Assembly: GCA_030323885.1 (NCBI GenBank)
Contig: CM059193.1
Coordinates: 96,154,852-96,218,851, forward strand
Length of the DNA stretch: 64,000 nt
Direction of reading: 5' to 3'
Source of the DNA: Branchipolynoe longqiensis
Lineage: Eukaryota; Annelida; Polychaeta; Phyllodocida; Polynoidae
Shown: piece by piece, positions 1 to 12,357 of the stretch
Layout: the number at the start of each line of letters is the position of its first letter
Numbering within the stretch: the first letter of the stretch is position 1
The notes under the pieces: model-generated
What the model saw: only the letters and a program-made list of their open reading frames with translations
Told to the model about the DNA's origin: nothing
Databases searched by the model: none
Translations under genes and position numbers: made by a program

Positions 1-120
1 TAGCCAGAAGCAATGGGCCTGAAAGCACATGTGATATATATTGATCTCGACACTGTGAAATCTCATTTGCAACTGACTTTATTTAGAACGAAGAAATAAA
101 TTACAGTGTCCACCCTATCA

Positions 121-440
121 CTTAATTATAGGCAACACCCTATTATTTACAGGTACCACCACATTAGTTATATGTACTACTCTATCATTTATATGTACCA
201 CATTTGACCCTACCACATACATGTACCACCCTGTCACTTATAGGGTCCACCCTATCACTTATAGGGTCCACCCTATCACGTATAGGTAACACCCCATAAC
301 ATATATTTACCACCACATTGATCATAGGGTCCCATCCTATCATTTACAGGTACCACCATATTAATGACAGGGTCCCACCATATCACGTATAGGTACCACC
401 ACACTAATATGGTTCCACCCTATTAGTGATAGTTACAGAA
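121..440. repeat. degenerate ~21-bp minisatellite
   Basis: Imperfect repeats built on CACTTATAGGGTCCACCCTAT. The best-preserved stretch is around 230-290, where three units are nearly identical. Elsewhere units vary between ~18 and 30 bp. No gene is seen in the first 470 bases. Confidence 0.6.
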
Positions 441-469
441 AGGGACATCAGTAGTAGACTCTCATAGCA

Positions 470-860
470 GAGTACACACACTGTGTGTTTCTGTACACAC
501 CGTGTGTTTCTCTACACGCCGTGTGTTTTTGTAGACACTTTGTGTTTCTGTACACACGTGTGTTTCTGTACATTATGTGTGTTGCTGTACACACTGTGTG
601 TTTGTGTACACATTGTGTGTTTCTGTACACTATGTGTGTTTCTGTACACACTGTGTGTTTCTGTACACATTGTCTGTTTCTGTACACACCGTCTGTTTCA
701 GTACACACTGTCTGTTTCAGTACACACTGTATGTTTCAGTACACACTGTGTTTCAGTATATAATGTGTTTCAGTGCACACTGGTTTCGCGACACACTATG
801 TTTCAGTACACAGTCTCTGTTTCAGTATATACTGTGTTTTTTCTGGATACACTGTAGATT
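470..860. repeat. 21-bp minisatellite (CACTGTGTGTTTCTGTACA-like)
   Basis: About 18 tandem units of 21 bp. Because 21 is a multiple of 3 and the unit lacks stops in several frames, long open frames appear on both strands. They encode only 7-residue repeats and are not taken as genes. Units degrade toward 860. The 861-1120 stretch that follows is non-repetitive and shows no gene. Confidence 0.85.
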
Positions 861-1120
861 GCTATTCCTTGTCTCCTACATAATTACTTTTTACCTAAGA
901 AGAAAAAGCAGTTTTTGATAAGCGACCAAAGCCTCCGCACTGCCACCTGCCGGATAAGGGCGGTTTCCGGAAGGAGCCTGCATCGCTAACACGTCACAGG
1001 CATTGTTAGTAACATTGGTTAAACAGACAACAACAGGACTGACCTCGTCTTCACCTGCCTGCACTTAACAATGAGTGTGACCGGACGGGTGTGATTTGTT
1101 ATGGCCACCTAAAAGCTGCG

Positions 1121-3345
1121 GTCAGTCACCGTGTGAATCGTCAGGGTGCACCCCGGCATAGCGTCAGTACCAGTGTCAGTAGCAGTGTCCGTAGCAGTGT
1201 CAGTAGCAGTATCAGTACCAGTGTCAGCACCAGTGTCAGTACCAGTGTCAGTAACAGGGTCAGTACAAGTGGCAGTACCAGTGTCAGTATCAGTGTCAGT
1301 ACCAGTGTCAGTACCGGGTCAGTACCAGGGTCAGTACCAGTGTCAGTACCAGTTTCACTAGCAGTGTCAGTGCCAGTGTCAGCACCAGTGTCAGCACCAG
1401 CGTCAGTACCAGTGTCAGTACCAGTGTCAGTACCAGTTTTAGTAGCAGAGCCAGGACCAGTATCAGCACCAGTGTCAGTACCAGTGTCAATATCAGTGTC
1501 AGTACCAGTGCCAGTGACAGTGCCAGTAGCAGAATCAGTGTCAGTACCAGTGTCAGTACCAGTGTCAGTACCAGTTTCACTGTCAGTGGCAGTACCAGTG
1601 TCAGCATCAGTGTCAGTACCAGTGCCAGAAGCAGTGTCAGTACCAGGGGCAGTACCAGTGTCAGTATCAGTGTCAGTATCAGTATCAGTACCAGTGTCAG
1701 TACCAGTGTCAGAATAAGTGTCAGTACCAGTGGCAATTTCAGTGTCAGTACCAGTGCCAGTACCAGTGTCAGTACCAGGGTTAGTACCAGTGCCAGTGTC
1801 AGTACATGTGTTAGTAGCAGTGTCAGTCACAGTGTGAATCGTCAAGGTGCACCCCGGCATAGCATCATTACCAGTGTCAGTACCATTGTCATTACCATGT
1901 CTGTACCAGTGTCAGTACCTGCGTCAGTACCAGTGTCAGTACCAGTGTTAGTACCAGTTTGAGTAGCAGTGTCAGTACCAGTGGCAGCACCAGTGTCAGT
2001 ACCAGTGTCAGTCACAGTGTGAATCATCAACAGTACAGTAGCAGTCAGTAGCAGTAGCAGTCAGTAGCAGCCAGTACCAGTGTCAGTACCAGTATCAGTA
2101 CCAGTGTCAGTAGCAGGGGTCAGTACCACTGTCAGTACCAGTTTCAGTAACAGTGTCAGTATCAGTGTCAGTACCAGTGTCAGTTGATGTGTGAATCACC
2201 AGGGTGCACCCTGGCATAGCGTCAGTAGCAGTCAGTACCAGTCAGTACCAGTGACTGTACAGTAGCACGGTCACTAACATTGTTAGCAGTACTGTCAGTA
2301 ACGGTGTCAGTAGTACGGCCAGTATAAGTGGCATTAGTATGGTCAGTATAAGTGTCAGTAGCACTGTCAGTAACAGTATCAGTAGTAATGTCAGTAGAAG
2401 TGTCAGTAGTACTTTCACTTCAGTATAAGTGTCTGCAATATTTTCAGTATAAGTGTCAGTAGCATGGTCAGTATAAGTGCCAGTAACACTGTCAGTATAT
2501 GTGTCAGTAGTAATGTCAGTATACGTGTCAGTAGTACTGTCAGTATACATGTCAGTAGTACGGTCAGTATAAGTGTCAGTATCACTGTCAGTATAATTGG
2601 CAGTAGTACGGGCAGTACAAGTACAGAGTCAGTAACACTGTTAGTAGTACTGTCAGTATAAGTGTCAGTAGTACTTTCACTTCACTATAAGTGTCAGCAA
2701 TACTTTCAGTATAAGTGTCAGTAGTATGGGCAGTATAAGTCTCAGTACCACAGTCAGTATACATGCCAGTACTACTGTCAGTATACATGCCAGTAGTACT
2801 GCCAGTATATGTGTCAGTAGTAATGTCAGTATACATGTCAGTAGTACTGTCAGTATACGTGTCAGTAGTACTTCAGTATACGTGTCAGTCGCCGTGTGAA
2901 TCACCAGGGTGCACCCCGGCACAGTGCCAGCAGGAGTGTCAGTATAAGTGTCAGTGGTAGTGTCAGTAGGGGAGTCAGTACCAGTATCAGTGTCAGTGTC
3001 TGTGGTAGTCTCAGTAGGAGAGTCAGTAACAGTGTCAGTGTCAGTAAGAGAGTCAGTGTCAGTGTCAGTATCAGTAGGAAAACCAGTACCAGAGTCAGTG
3101 TCAGTAGGAGAACCAGCACCAGTGTCAGTGTCAGCGTCAGTGTCAGTAGGAGAGTCAGTAACAGTGTCAGTACCAGTGACAATACCAGTGTCAGTAGGAG
3201 AGTCAATCACATTGTCAGTACCAGTGCCAATGCGAGTCCCAGTGTGAATCATTAGGGTGCACCTCGGCACAGCGTCAGTAGGAGAGTCAATGCCAGTGTC
3301 TGCACAGGTGTCAGTAGCAGCGTCAATAACAGTCTTATTCCCAGC
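1121..3345. repeat. hexamer/12-mer array CAGTGTCAGTAC with embedded ~45-bp cassettes
   Basis: A long array of CAGTGT/CAGTAC hexamers. It turns into an AGTAGTACTGTCAGTATA-like variant between about 2240 and 2890, then returns. A distinct ~45-bp cassette, containing GTGTGAATC and GGTGCACCCCGGCATAGC, recurs at about 1121, 1822, 2180, 2884 and 3236, with a shortened copy at 2007. The hexamer is a multiple of 3, so several frames stay open and give Val/Ser/Pro or Thr/Asp/Gly repeats. These are read as satellite, not protein. Confidence 0.93.
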
Positions 3346-3980
3346 TAACACATAACGTTAAGTAACGTCAGGCTAATGCTATTATTTGGTTATGGTACAT
3401 TATAACATCACAGTAATATTATACTGACGTCATACCATGCATTGTAATGTCATAACATGTATTGTAATGTTTTGGGGTCTATTGTGACTGAGACAGAGGG
3501 TAGCCATCTTGGAAGAGACTGTAAAGACATGTGAGATATAAAGTATACCAAAACCTAATCCAACTTAATCTAGTTGATATTGGTGCGATCTTCACTTCAC
3601 ATTTGGCAATGAGGACGGGATGATCGGGGCCAACCATCTTATGATCATTTAATGGGAAACTAACCTGCATTAAATTAAGTGACATTCAAGAAAAGTAAGT
3701 GAACCAACTTACACATAAGGAAGGGCCACTGCAGGGCAACCAAAATCAAGGATCACAGCAAGTACCCATTATAGACATTGTTTAGCATTGTATACCTGGT
3801 ACTCAGGGCAACATAGCTATGAATTTTCCATTATCATTGAACATGCAATGTTGTATGAAAACATCACAATGACTTTAAAAATGTGTGTAGAACGTTATAA
3901 AATAATGCTATATAACGTTGTTTTACTCCGTACAAAATAACGTTTAGATGATGTTTTTTAATAACGTTATTCTGTCACAG
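3346..3980. other. non-repetitive spacer, no gene seen
   Basis: AT-rich sequence with short irregular repeats of ATAACGTTA and CATAACATGTATTGTAATG. No open frame here has convincing coding character, and no RNA gene was recognised. Confidence 0.4.
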
Positions 3981-4815
3981 TGTCACAGTCTCACTAGCCG
4001 TGTCAGTAACACTCTCACATCAGCATTAGTTTGCTACCAGTGTCAATTTAAGTGCCACTAACAGTCTCACAGTCTGACAGAGTCAGTAGTCGTATCATGA
4101 ACCACCTCACAGGAAATACCACTGTGTCACGACCAGTGACAATCTCGCATAGAGTCTAATACTGATCAGTCTCAGTAAAAGTCTCAGTTACGGTTTCACT
4201 GAGTGTCACTTCCACTCTCAGTAACAGTCTCACTACCAGTCTCACTGGAAAACCCAGTAACAGTCTCACAACCAGTCTCACTGAAAACCCCAGTAACAGT
4301 ATCACAACCAGTCTCACTGAAAACCCCGGTAACAGTATCACTACCAGTCTCACTGAAAACCCCAGTAACAGTCTCACTACCAGTCTCACTGAAAAACCCA
4401 GTAACAGTATCACAACCAGTCTCACTGAAAAACCCAGTAACAGTATCACTACCAGTCTCACTGAAAACCCCAGTAACAGTCCCACTACCAGGCTCACTGA
4501 AAACCCCAGTAACAGTCTCACTAACAGTCTCACTGAAATTCCTAGTAACAGTCTCACTACCAGTATCATTGAAGACCTCAGTAACAGTCTCACTACCAGT
4601 CTCACTGAAAATCTTAGTAACAGTCTCACTACCAGTCTCGCTGAGTCTGACTACCACTGTCAGTAATAATCTCACTGACAACCTCAGTAACCGTCTCACT
4701 GATAGTCTCACTGACAGTCTCTATGAGTGTCACTACTACTCTAGGTAACAATATCACTACCAGTCTCACTGAAAGTGTCAGTAACAGTCTCACTACCAGT
4801 CTCATTGACTGAGTA
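3981..4815. repeat. 36-bp minisatellite (core 4230-4640)
   Basis: The core unit is 36 bp: CACTACCAGTCTCACTGAAA followed by ACCCCAGTAACAGTCT. There are about 11 well-preserved copies in the core and looser CAGTCTCACT repeats on both sides. 36 is divisible by 3, so three long overlapping open frames result. They are not supported as genes. Confidence 0.9.
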
Positions 4816-5350
4816 ATGCGCTGTCAGTGAGTGCTTAGGCTCTGATTACATCCAGTTGCCTGTTGTTGACTTTCTTGTCGGTGTTTTGTGTGTAATAAGG
4901 CACCTGCCTCGTTTGCTGACTGCGGTATTTGTAGTTCCGCTTTCTGCCGGTTCTTACTGTGATGCGAGTGGCGTCCTGCTGTTGCTATGCTTAGTGCTAC
5001 TGGTGTACGGCAGGGTGTTCCCTGTGAATGAGAGGGTAATGTTTTAAAACAGACCTTTTCGCAATGCACAAGCCTCAAAGTCGAACGGAAAGTCTGAAAT
5101 CTTGCCAGAATTTCTGGCTTGCATCTATCTGTCTGTTAAGGAGATCTCTGCAAATTTAGGGCAACACACATAAGGAGACTGTTCATGCATCATTGCAGTG
5201 AATATGTTATGCTTGATAGTATATATTATCCTATGCACTGACAAGTTAACAAGCAATTACCAAGTTATTAAACATGGGTACAATCTCAATCAGGCAGAAA
5301 TGCATGCACATGCGAAAAGGACCATTTTAAACCGGGTGCCCTTTCAAACT
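4816..5350. other. non-repetitive spacer, no gene seen
   Basis: Mixed-composition DNA. Two short open frames overlap on opposite strands, and neither has splice context or a recognisable motif. I see nothing else here. Confidence 0.4.
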
Positions 5351-5373
5351 GCGACACCAGGTTACTGAGGTTA

Positions 5374-5715
5374 GTGGATATGTATGATAGTGTCCTAAGG
5401 AAGGTGGTGAAAATGGGACCAATTGCGCCTAGAGCACCTTTCAACCTCATACTTCTAAGCATTACACCACCTAGGCTCTATGATACAATCACCCTATCGA
5501 GGTTAGTGGATATGTATGATAGTGTCGTAGAGAAGGTGGTGAAAATGGGACACATTGCGCCTAGAGCACCATTCAACCTCACACTTTCAATTCCTGGGAC
5601 TAGTGTGCTAACCATTACACCACCTAGGCTCTATGATACAATCACCCTACCCACGCCTACCTGTCTATGTGGTTCCTTGTCTGATAGGTCAATACAAACT
5701 ACTGCACTCATCCCC
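5374..5715 (-). mobile_element. two tandem partial tRNA-derived SINEs (family B)
   Basis: Read on the minus strand, both units contain a tRNA-like head with GGTGTAATGGTTAGCACAC (reverse complement visible near 5610-5630). This is the same head as the copies at 12.9, 49.5 and 49.9 kb. The first unit lacks the middle of the head. The second has a damaged B box. The direct repeat of about 130 bp suggests a local duplication after insertion. Confidence 0.6.
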
Positions 5716-5874
5716 TTGGAATTGCTATGTTTTAAATGGTTGACATCCATATGGCATTTAATGGGTACAATAACGTTGATACAATGCGCTGTTCAACAAT
5801 CAGACACTCATAACGTCTATGCGAACCAGATCACAGCCTCCGCTTTTATGGCGCTGATGCAAATAGGAAATATT

Positions 5875-6030
5875 GGCTGGACCAGGTTTCGAACCCACCC
5901 CTTCTGCTATTCCTGGGCAAGTGTGCTAACCGTTACACGAGCTAGGGTCCCTGATGCACTCACCCTATCCATGCCTATCTATGTGCTTCCTTGCCTCAGA
6001 GACCAGTGCACACTTCTTCTTCTTTCTTCT
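5875..6030 (-). mobile_element. tRNA-derived SINE (family B), degenerate
   Basis: The minus strand carries a B box-like GGTTCGAA (at about 5889), a GTGTAACGGTTAGCACAC-like A-box region and the family-B 5' tail with CAGGCAAGGAAGCACATAG-like sequence. It is more diverged than the 49-kb copies. Confidence 0.55.
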
Positions 6031-6128
6031 TTTCGTTCGCCTTCAATTACACTTGGAGCCCAGTTCTCATAATAGAATTGACAGTCCTCTGTAGCACATC
6101 TGCAGCCCAGTACAGCTTCTCCTGCAAG

Positions 6129-6590
6129 TCAGTGGGAGCTGGCCATATCTCTTCCCTCCGTGAGTGATGGTTCAAGCAGCTCTGTAGGATGCACACTCAT
6201 AATCATCATCAGTGCAAGCTCATCATCATCATCATGGGTCACGATGCGACAAAGACTGCTTTCATTACTTGACTGCCACTCTCCATTCAGCTCTCTGCTG
6301 TGAGAGGTGCGTCCATGAGTCGTCTTAATGTCTCTCAGCTTCAGGTTTCTCTTGATGGTATCCTTGAACCGGAGATGAGGGTGCCCTCTCTTTCTGTAGC
6401 CAGAAGCCAGTTGAGAATAGCGGATCTGCTTTGGTAGCCTGTCTGATGACATCCTCATGAGGTGTCCAGTCCACCGGAGATTCTTTTTGATCAGAAGATC
6501 TTCCATAGAGGGCAGCCCCATGCAGACTACTACTATACATATACAACACTGATGCAATAGCACCATGCCACCTGTAAGAAAATATCCGTA
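6129..6590 (-). mobile_element. LINE 3' fragment (C-terminal end of reverse-transcriptase ORF)
   Basis: The minus-strand frame encodes LRWTGHLMRMSSDRLPKQI and then KRGHPHLRFKDTIKRNLK. This is the arrangement typical of the region C-terminal to the reverse transcriptase in many animal APE-type LINEs (RW.GH..RM, then RGRP..R.KD). It ends in a CAT trinucleotide-rich tail near 6190-6240. It is 5'-truncated, as usual for LINE copies. The ~100 bases at 13135-13235 match its 3' end in the opposite orientation. Confidence 0.65.
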
Positions 6591-7334
6591 ATATCATCTG
6601 CACCTAAATGTTATTTTTCAAGCATTATTTGTGCCAGATATAATGATCGTTGATGTCTGCTTTGCCTGCATGTCACTCAAACTACTCAAGTTGCCTCATC
6701 CATTGGGATATCAATGTAATGGGTACATGGATATTGCATTGCAATTGCAGTCTGATGATTTTCACTTATTGCCATATTTATCTGATAAATACATTAAGTT
6801 GACTTTTATAATTCATTGTACTTTGTTGGAATTATTTTAATGAAAATATGCCAAATGAATGTTGGGGTAGACACAAGAAGACGCCGGACATCATAGTCTG
6901 CAGCGCCGACAGGTTCTAGTAAACTGACTGAGTATTCCTTCTGTTCAGCAATAAATGCTTAATGAATGCACCAGGATTTAAGTGCCATATATATAGCATC
7001 GAATCTAGGTGGGTGCTTTGGATTGTGAACTTCTTTCTTTCATGTGACTGAAGGTTTAAATACCAATCGTCATTAATATCAAACACAAGAGGCCCCTTCA
7101 CAAAGCACAAGCAGCCGGCATTGTTCGGACGTAATGCTCCATTTCTTACCATTTGGTAATTCCACCAATATTAAATATGAAGTTATTACTTAACTGCAAT
7201 TATCAAACACACATAAATATATATAAATAGAATGAGGCCCCACCAGGGTATCTCCACTGAAACCGAATGTCTGAAGGTCCATGCCATGATAAGCCTTAAC
7301 GTTTAGCAATAACTAAATGAGGACTGCAGTAAAC
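6591..7334. other. non-repetitive spacer, no gene seen
   Basis: AT-rich DNA with two short opposite-strand frames (about 70-78 codons) that show no recognisable motif. Nothing else could be supported. Confidence 0.35.
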
Positions 7335-8840
7335 CTCAAAGCATGCGGAATGTCATGAAGCTATTCACATTGATCCATGCACATTTAATGTGGGCATGAG
7401 TCAGCAATATGGTATGTCATGACACTATTCACATTGATCCATGTACGTTTAATGTGGGCATGAGTCAGCAATACAGTATGGCATGAGGCTATTCACATTG
7501 ATCCATGCACATTTAATGTGGGCATGAGTCAGCAATACGGTATGTCATGACACTATTCACATTGATCCTTGCACATTTAATGTGGGCATGAGTCAGCAAT
7601 ACAGTATGGCATGACACTATGCACATTTAATGTGGGCATGAGTCAGCAATATGGAATGTCATGACAATATTCACATTGATCCATGACATTTAATGTGGGC
7701 ATGAGTCAGCAATACAGTATGGCATGAGGCTATTCACATTGATCCTTGCACATTTAATGTGGGCATGAGTCAGCAATATGGTATGTCATGACACTATTCA
7801 CATTGATCCTTGCACATTTAATGTGGGCATGAGTCAGCAATACGGTATGTCATGAGGCTATTCACATTGATCCTTGCACATTTAATGTGGGCATGAGTCA
7901 GCAATATGGTATGTCATGACGCTATTCACATTGATCCTTGCACATTTAATGTGGGCATGAGTCAGCAATACGGTATGTCATGAGGCTATTCACATTGATC
8001 CTTGCACATTTAATGTGGGCATGAGTCAGCAATATGGTATGTCATGACACTATTCACATTGATCCATGACATTTAATGTGGGCATGAGTCAGCAATACAG
8101 TATGGCATGAGGCTATTCACATTGATCCTTGCACATTTAATGTGGGCATGAGTCAGCAATATGGTATGTCATGACACTATTCACATTGATCCTTGCACAT
8201 TTAATGTGGGCATGAGTCAGCAATACGGTATGTCATGACACTATTCACATTGATCCTTGCACATTTAATGTGGGCATGAGTCAGCAATATGGAATGTCAT
8301 GACACTATTCACATTGATCCTTGCACATTTAATGTGGGCATGAGTCAGCAATACGGAATGTCATGAGGCTATTCACATTGATCCTTGCACATTTAATGTG
8401 GGCATGAGTCAGCAATACGGTATGTCATGAGGCTATTCACATTGATCCTTGCACATTTAATGTGGGCATGAGTCAGCAATACGGAATGTCATGACGCTAT
8501 TCACATTGATCCTTGCACATTTAATGTGGGCATGAGTCAGCAATACAGTATGTCATGACGCTATTCACATTGATCCTTGCACATTTAATGTGGGCATGAG
8601 TCAGCAATACGGAATGTCATGACGCTATTCACATTGATCCTTGCACATTTAATGTGGGCATGAGTCAGCAATACCGTATGGCATGACGCTATTCACATTG
8701 ATCCTTGCACATTTAATGTGGGCATGAGTCAGCAATACGGTATGTCATGAGGCTATTCACATTGATCCATGCACATTTAATGTGGGCATGAGTCAGCAAT
8801 ATGGAATGTCATGACACTATGCACATTGATCCATGTTCCA
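7335..8840. repeat. 64-bp satellite array (~23 units)
   Basis: Successive GGGCATGAGTCAGCAATA starts fall at 7392, 7456 and 7520, giving a period of exactly 64 bp. A few units lack 1-3 bases, and one near 7615 is shortened. Each unit has a near-palindrome CACATTTAATGTG next to ATGAGTCAGCA. Units alternate between 'CACTATTC' and 'GGCTATTC' and between ACGGTATG and ATGGAATG variants, suggesting a two-unit higher-order pattern in places. Confidence 0.96.
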
Positions 8841-9916
8841 CATTCTGGTTTCACTGGTAACTGCATGGCAGCAATGCGTGTATGCCTTATTATTGTAATA
8901 TTGATACTCAAAACACAAAGATAATGTCGCTGCTTGAGAACATTATCTCTGGCTGGCCTACCATAAGACCCTATTTGTATCAGTTCATATTGGGACAAAG
9001 CTGACGTAAAATAGAGAATGATAGGTGGTCACATGCTCCCACGTGAACAGCTCAAGTGGGGGTTTACTGTCTTAGGCACAACATACAGACGCAGAGGCTG
9101 CTCGTGCCAGATCAACGAGCGGATCAGGACATTTAAAAAAAGAAAGCTTTTTGAAGATGAAGGTTATTATTGCCGGAAGTGATAGTGAGGATAAGCTCTC
9201 ACTACCTATAAAGTACTTTCTCATGGCATGCGTATCAAACAGCCTCTGATAACCAAGTCCAACTCCCGGCCTTCACGAGGCGAAACTGTTTCTACTGACG
9301 GGAGAAGGGGCAAAGGCGGATCTCTGGCGCCTCAAAACCAGATGCTTCGGGCAGGTGGGGCTCGTCAATCTTGGCTGACTGCTCATCTAGGAGAAGGTAA
9401 ACTCTGATTTAAAAACCCCGCTGCCGTGCGGCTAGTCCCATTTATGGGAAGACCAGAAGTTGGTAGTGCACACCAGCGGCCATACCGACTCAATTGTCGG
9501 CCTAAACTAAGTGCGGTGCACATCAACTTTGTTGGTGTGGTCAGGGGATGTCACCCCTTCAAGTGCATGAAGACTGGAGCAGCAGATGAGTTAGACGATC
9601 AATAGCTTTGAAGGTGTAACAGCAAGATGATGTGGCTCATCAGGGCACACTCTGACAAAGATGAGTAAGTGGCCAGTCACCTTGGAAAGGAAGGGGAACC
9701 TACCAAGTATTTACCCATAGTAAGCAATGGTAATTAATGGAAACAAATTTAGAGATGGAGACAACTCTGGTCCCTCTGCGGGGAAGCCTTCTAATAGCTA
9801 CAGTGGAGGCACCTTTCCTTCAACTATTAAGAAACCTCGTAATGACAATGTAAACTCAAAGCCTAAAAATAGGAAGGTATGCATCTGATGTCAGGCAACT
9901 GAAAACTGGAGGAAAG

Positions 9917-11092
9917 GTGCTAAAGATTGGTACATGGAATGTACGAACATTGTACAAACCAGGCCGATATGACAACCTGAAAGTGGAAATGACAGCGCTA
10001 AACCTTGACATCCTAGGTATAGCTGAGACGAGATGGACGGGTGACGGGAGGATAGGTGTTAGTGAGGTAGATATGATATATTCTGGAGATGAAAAACATC
10101 AGTATGGCGTTGGAATTATGATGAAGAAGTCCATTGCCGCCACAATGATTGGATTTTGGCCAGTATCTGACAGAATTATTATGATGAAGCTGAGGGGAAA
10201 ACCGTTCAATATAAACATTCTGCAAGTTTATGCACCAACCTCAGATCACGATGATGAAGAAGTCAACGAGTTCTATGACAGCATCAAAAAGGTAATGGAA
10301 TACACCAAGTCTGGAGAAATAAGAATTGTTATGGGCGATTGGAATGCGAAAGTTGGAGAACAACATGAATATCCAGTAACAGGAAGATTTGGCTTAGGTG
10401 AGAGAAATGATCGTGGTGAATACTTGATAAATTTCTGTTTGACATCAAAACTAGTAATTGCTACCACCTTATTTGAACATCCAAAGAGAAGACTATATAC
10501 ATGGAAGAGCCCTGGTGATGTATGTCGGAACCAGATCGATTACATTCTTGTCAACCAACGATATCGAAATTGTATCAAACAGGCAAGGACATATCCAGGT
10601 GCTGACATATGTTCGGATCATAATCCAGTAATAATCAGTATGGTAGTGAAATTGAAACAGCAGAACAAAATTAAAAACAACATTCAAATGGATATGAACA
10701 TGTTAAAAGATGCAAAATACAGAACTAAGTATAATGTCTCTGTTCAAAACAAATTCAGTGTACTGATGAATGAAGAAACTCCTCAGAGAGAGTATAACAA
10801 AATTGAAATGGAATGGAAAGCTCTCAGAGAAAGCATGGTCAAGTCAGCAGAGGAGGTGTTACCAAATAAAAAACGAGAGACAAAGCAATCATGGATGACG
10901 CAAACCATACTAGAAAAGATGGCAGAAAGGAAGAAAGTGAAAACCACTGATCCACCTAAATACAAATACCTGAAGAATGAAATAGAAGATGAATGCAAAA
11001 AAGCTAAAGATGAATGGTGGAATAACAAGTGTGAAGTAGTGGAACAACTTGAGTCTCAACATCGTTCAAGAGAGTGGGCCACAAGAAAGTGA
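9917..11092 (+). pseudogene. LINE apurinic/apyrimidinic-type endonuclease domain
   Basis: The 391-codon frame opens with an exonuclease-III fold: TWNVRTL at residues 6-12 (Asn8), AETRW at 36-40 (Glu37), QVYAPTS at 103-109, GDWNAKVG at 140-147 (Asp141/Asn143), QIDYILV at 206-212 and SDHNPVII at 233-240. These are the residues that bind metal and cleave the target strand in APE-type LINE endonucleases, and all appear present. Residues ~245-391 are a lysine-rich linker toward the polymerase. The frame stops before the polymerase domain, whereas related elements have one continuous ORF. The domain itself looks intact, but the protein it belonged to is truncated. Confidence 0.85.
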
Positions 11093-11283
11093 AAAGGAGT
11101 AACAGGTCAAGGATACAGACAGAGAGCAGTATAATATCAGAACAAAGACAGGCAAAATGCTTTTGAAGAAGATGAAATTAAAGTCCAGATGGGAAGAATT
11201 ATGTAAACGAACTATCCATGATGACAGAGGGAACCCACCACAATTGAGAAAGAAAAGAAGATGGGAATATTATATTAGTATCA

Positions 11284-12317
11284 GAGGTTGAGAAGGCTAT
11301 CAATGATCTAAAGGCAGGTAAGGCTCCTGGAAGTGACCAGATAATATCAGAAATGATAAAAGGACTAGATGAAGTGGGGATTCAAATCATTCACAAGCTA
11401 GTCACTGACATCTATGAGACTGGATTTATACCATTGAATATGAATGAATCCATATTTGTACGACTCCCAAAGAAGCTAAAACCAACATTGTGTACTGAGT
11501 ACAGAACATTAAGCCTGATGAGTCATATGTTGAAGATGATCCTGAAAATAATTTTACTGAGAAACAGACAGAAAATTGAAGAACAAATCAGTAACGTACA
11601 AAGTGGGTTTATATCTGGAAGAGGTACACGTGAAGGGATTTTCAATATGAGAATGATTTGTGAAAGTTATTGTGAAGTGAACCAGGATGTTTATGCCTGC
11701 TTTATTGACTATGAGAAGGCCTTCGACCGAGTCAATCATGAACTGTTAATCAAATGTTTACAAGATATTGGTGTCAATGGCAAAGACATTAAACTAATTG
11801 TGAACTTATACTGGACACAACGTGCATTTATTAAAATGGAGCAGGGCCTATCAGATGAAGTTATGATTAAACAAGGAGTTCGACAGGGGTGGGTATTGTC
11901 CATGTCTATTGAACCTGTACACAGAGATGATTTTCAGACACATTGAGATTGCAAGGGAGTGACAATAGGTGCATGAACGTCAACAAATCTTAGATATGCC
12001 TAATGACAGTGTTCTAATACTAGTCGATCAGTGAGAAAAACCTACAAGATATAGTGAATAGAATCAATAAAGCTGGAATACTATTCAACATGAAGATGAA
12101 TGCCAGGAAGACCAAAACAATGGTTATAAGTAAAAAGACAGATACACCAAATGTCAATATAACCATAGATGGCACAAACATAGAACATGTATCCGAATTC
12201 ATATATCTCGGACAAAAGATTACAAATGATGGGAGATGTGAGGAAGAAATTAAAAGAAGGATAACAATAGCCCGAACAACATTCTCCAAAATGAATGGAG
12301 TGTTAACATCAAGGTAA
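11284..12317 (+). pseudogene. LINE reverse-transcriptase domain, frameshifted
   Basis: The finger motif KAPGSDQ lies near 11320-11345. The palm motif A reads CFIDYEKAFDRVNHE around 11695-11740, with its aspartate. Motif B reads GVRQGWVLS near 11876-11902. The frame ends at 11946. Just beyond, at about 11992-12005, the position of the motif-C aspartate pair is disrupted by an insertion that creates stops. Coding resumes in another frame at ~12030, with KTKTMVISK near 12105 marking the thumb. Three breaks in ~1 kb make it a pseudogene. Confidence 0.85.
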
Positions 12318-12357
12318 GATATTAATACAAACAAGGAAGCGTATTCTTCAGTGTTAT

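Noticed and set aside
1141..3351. Val/Ser/Pro and Thr/Asp/Gly repeat proteins in the first array
   Set aside because: A hexamer repeat keeps several frames open by arithmetic. Both strands and multiple frames are equally open.
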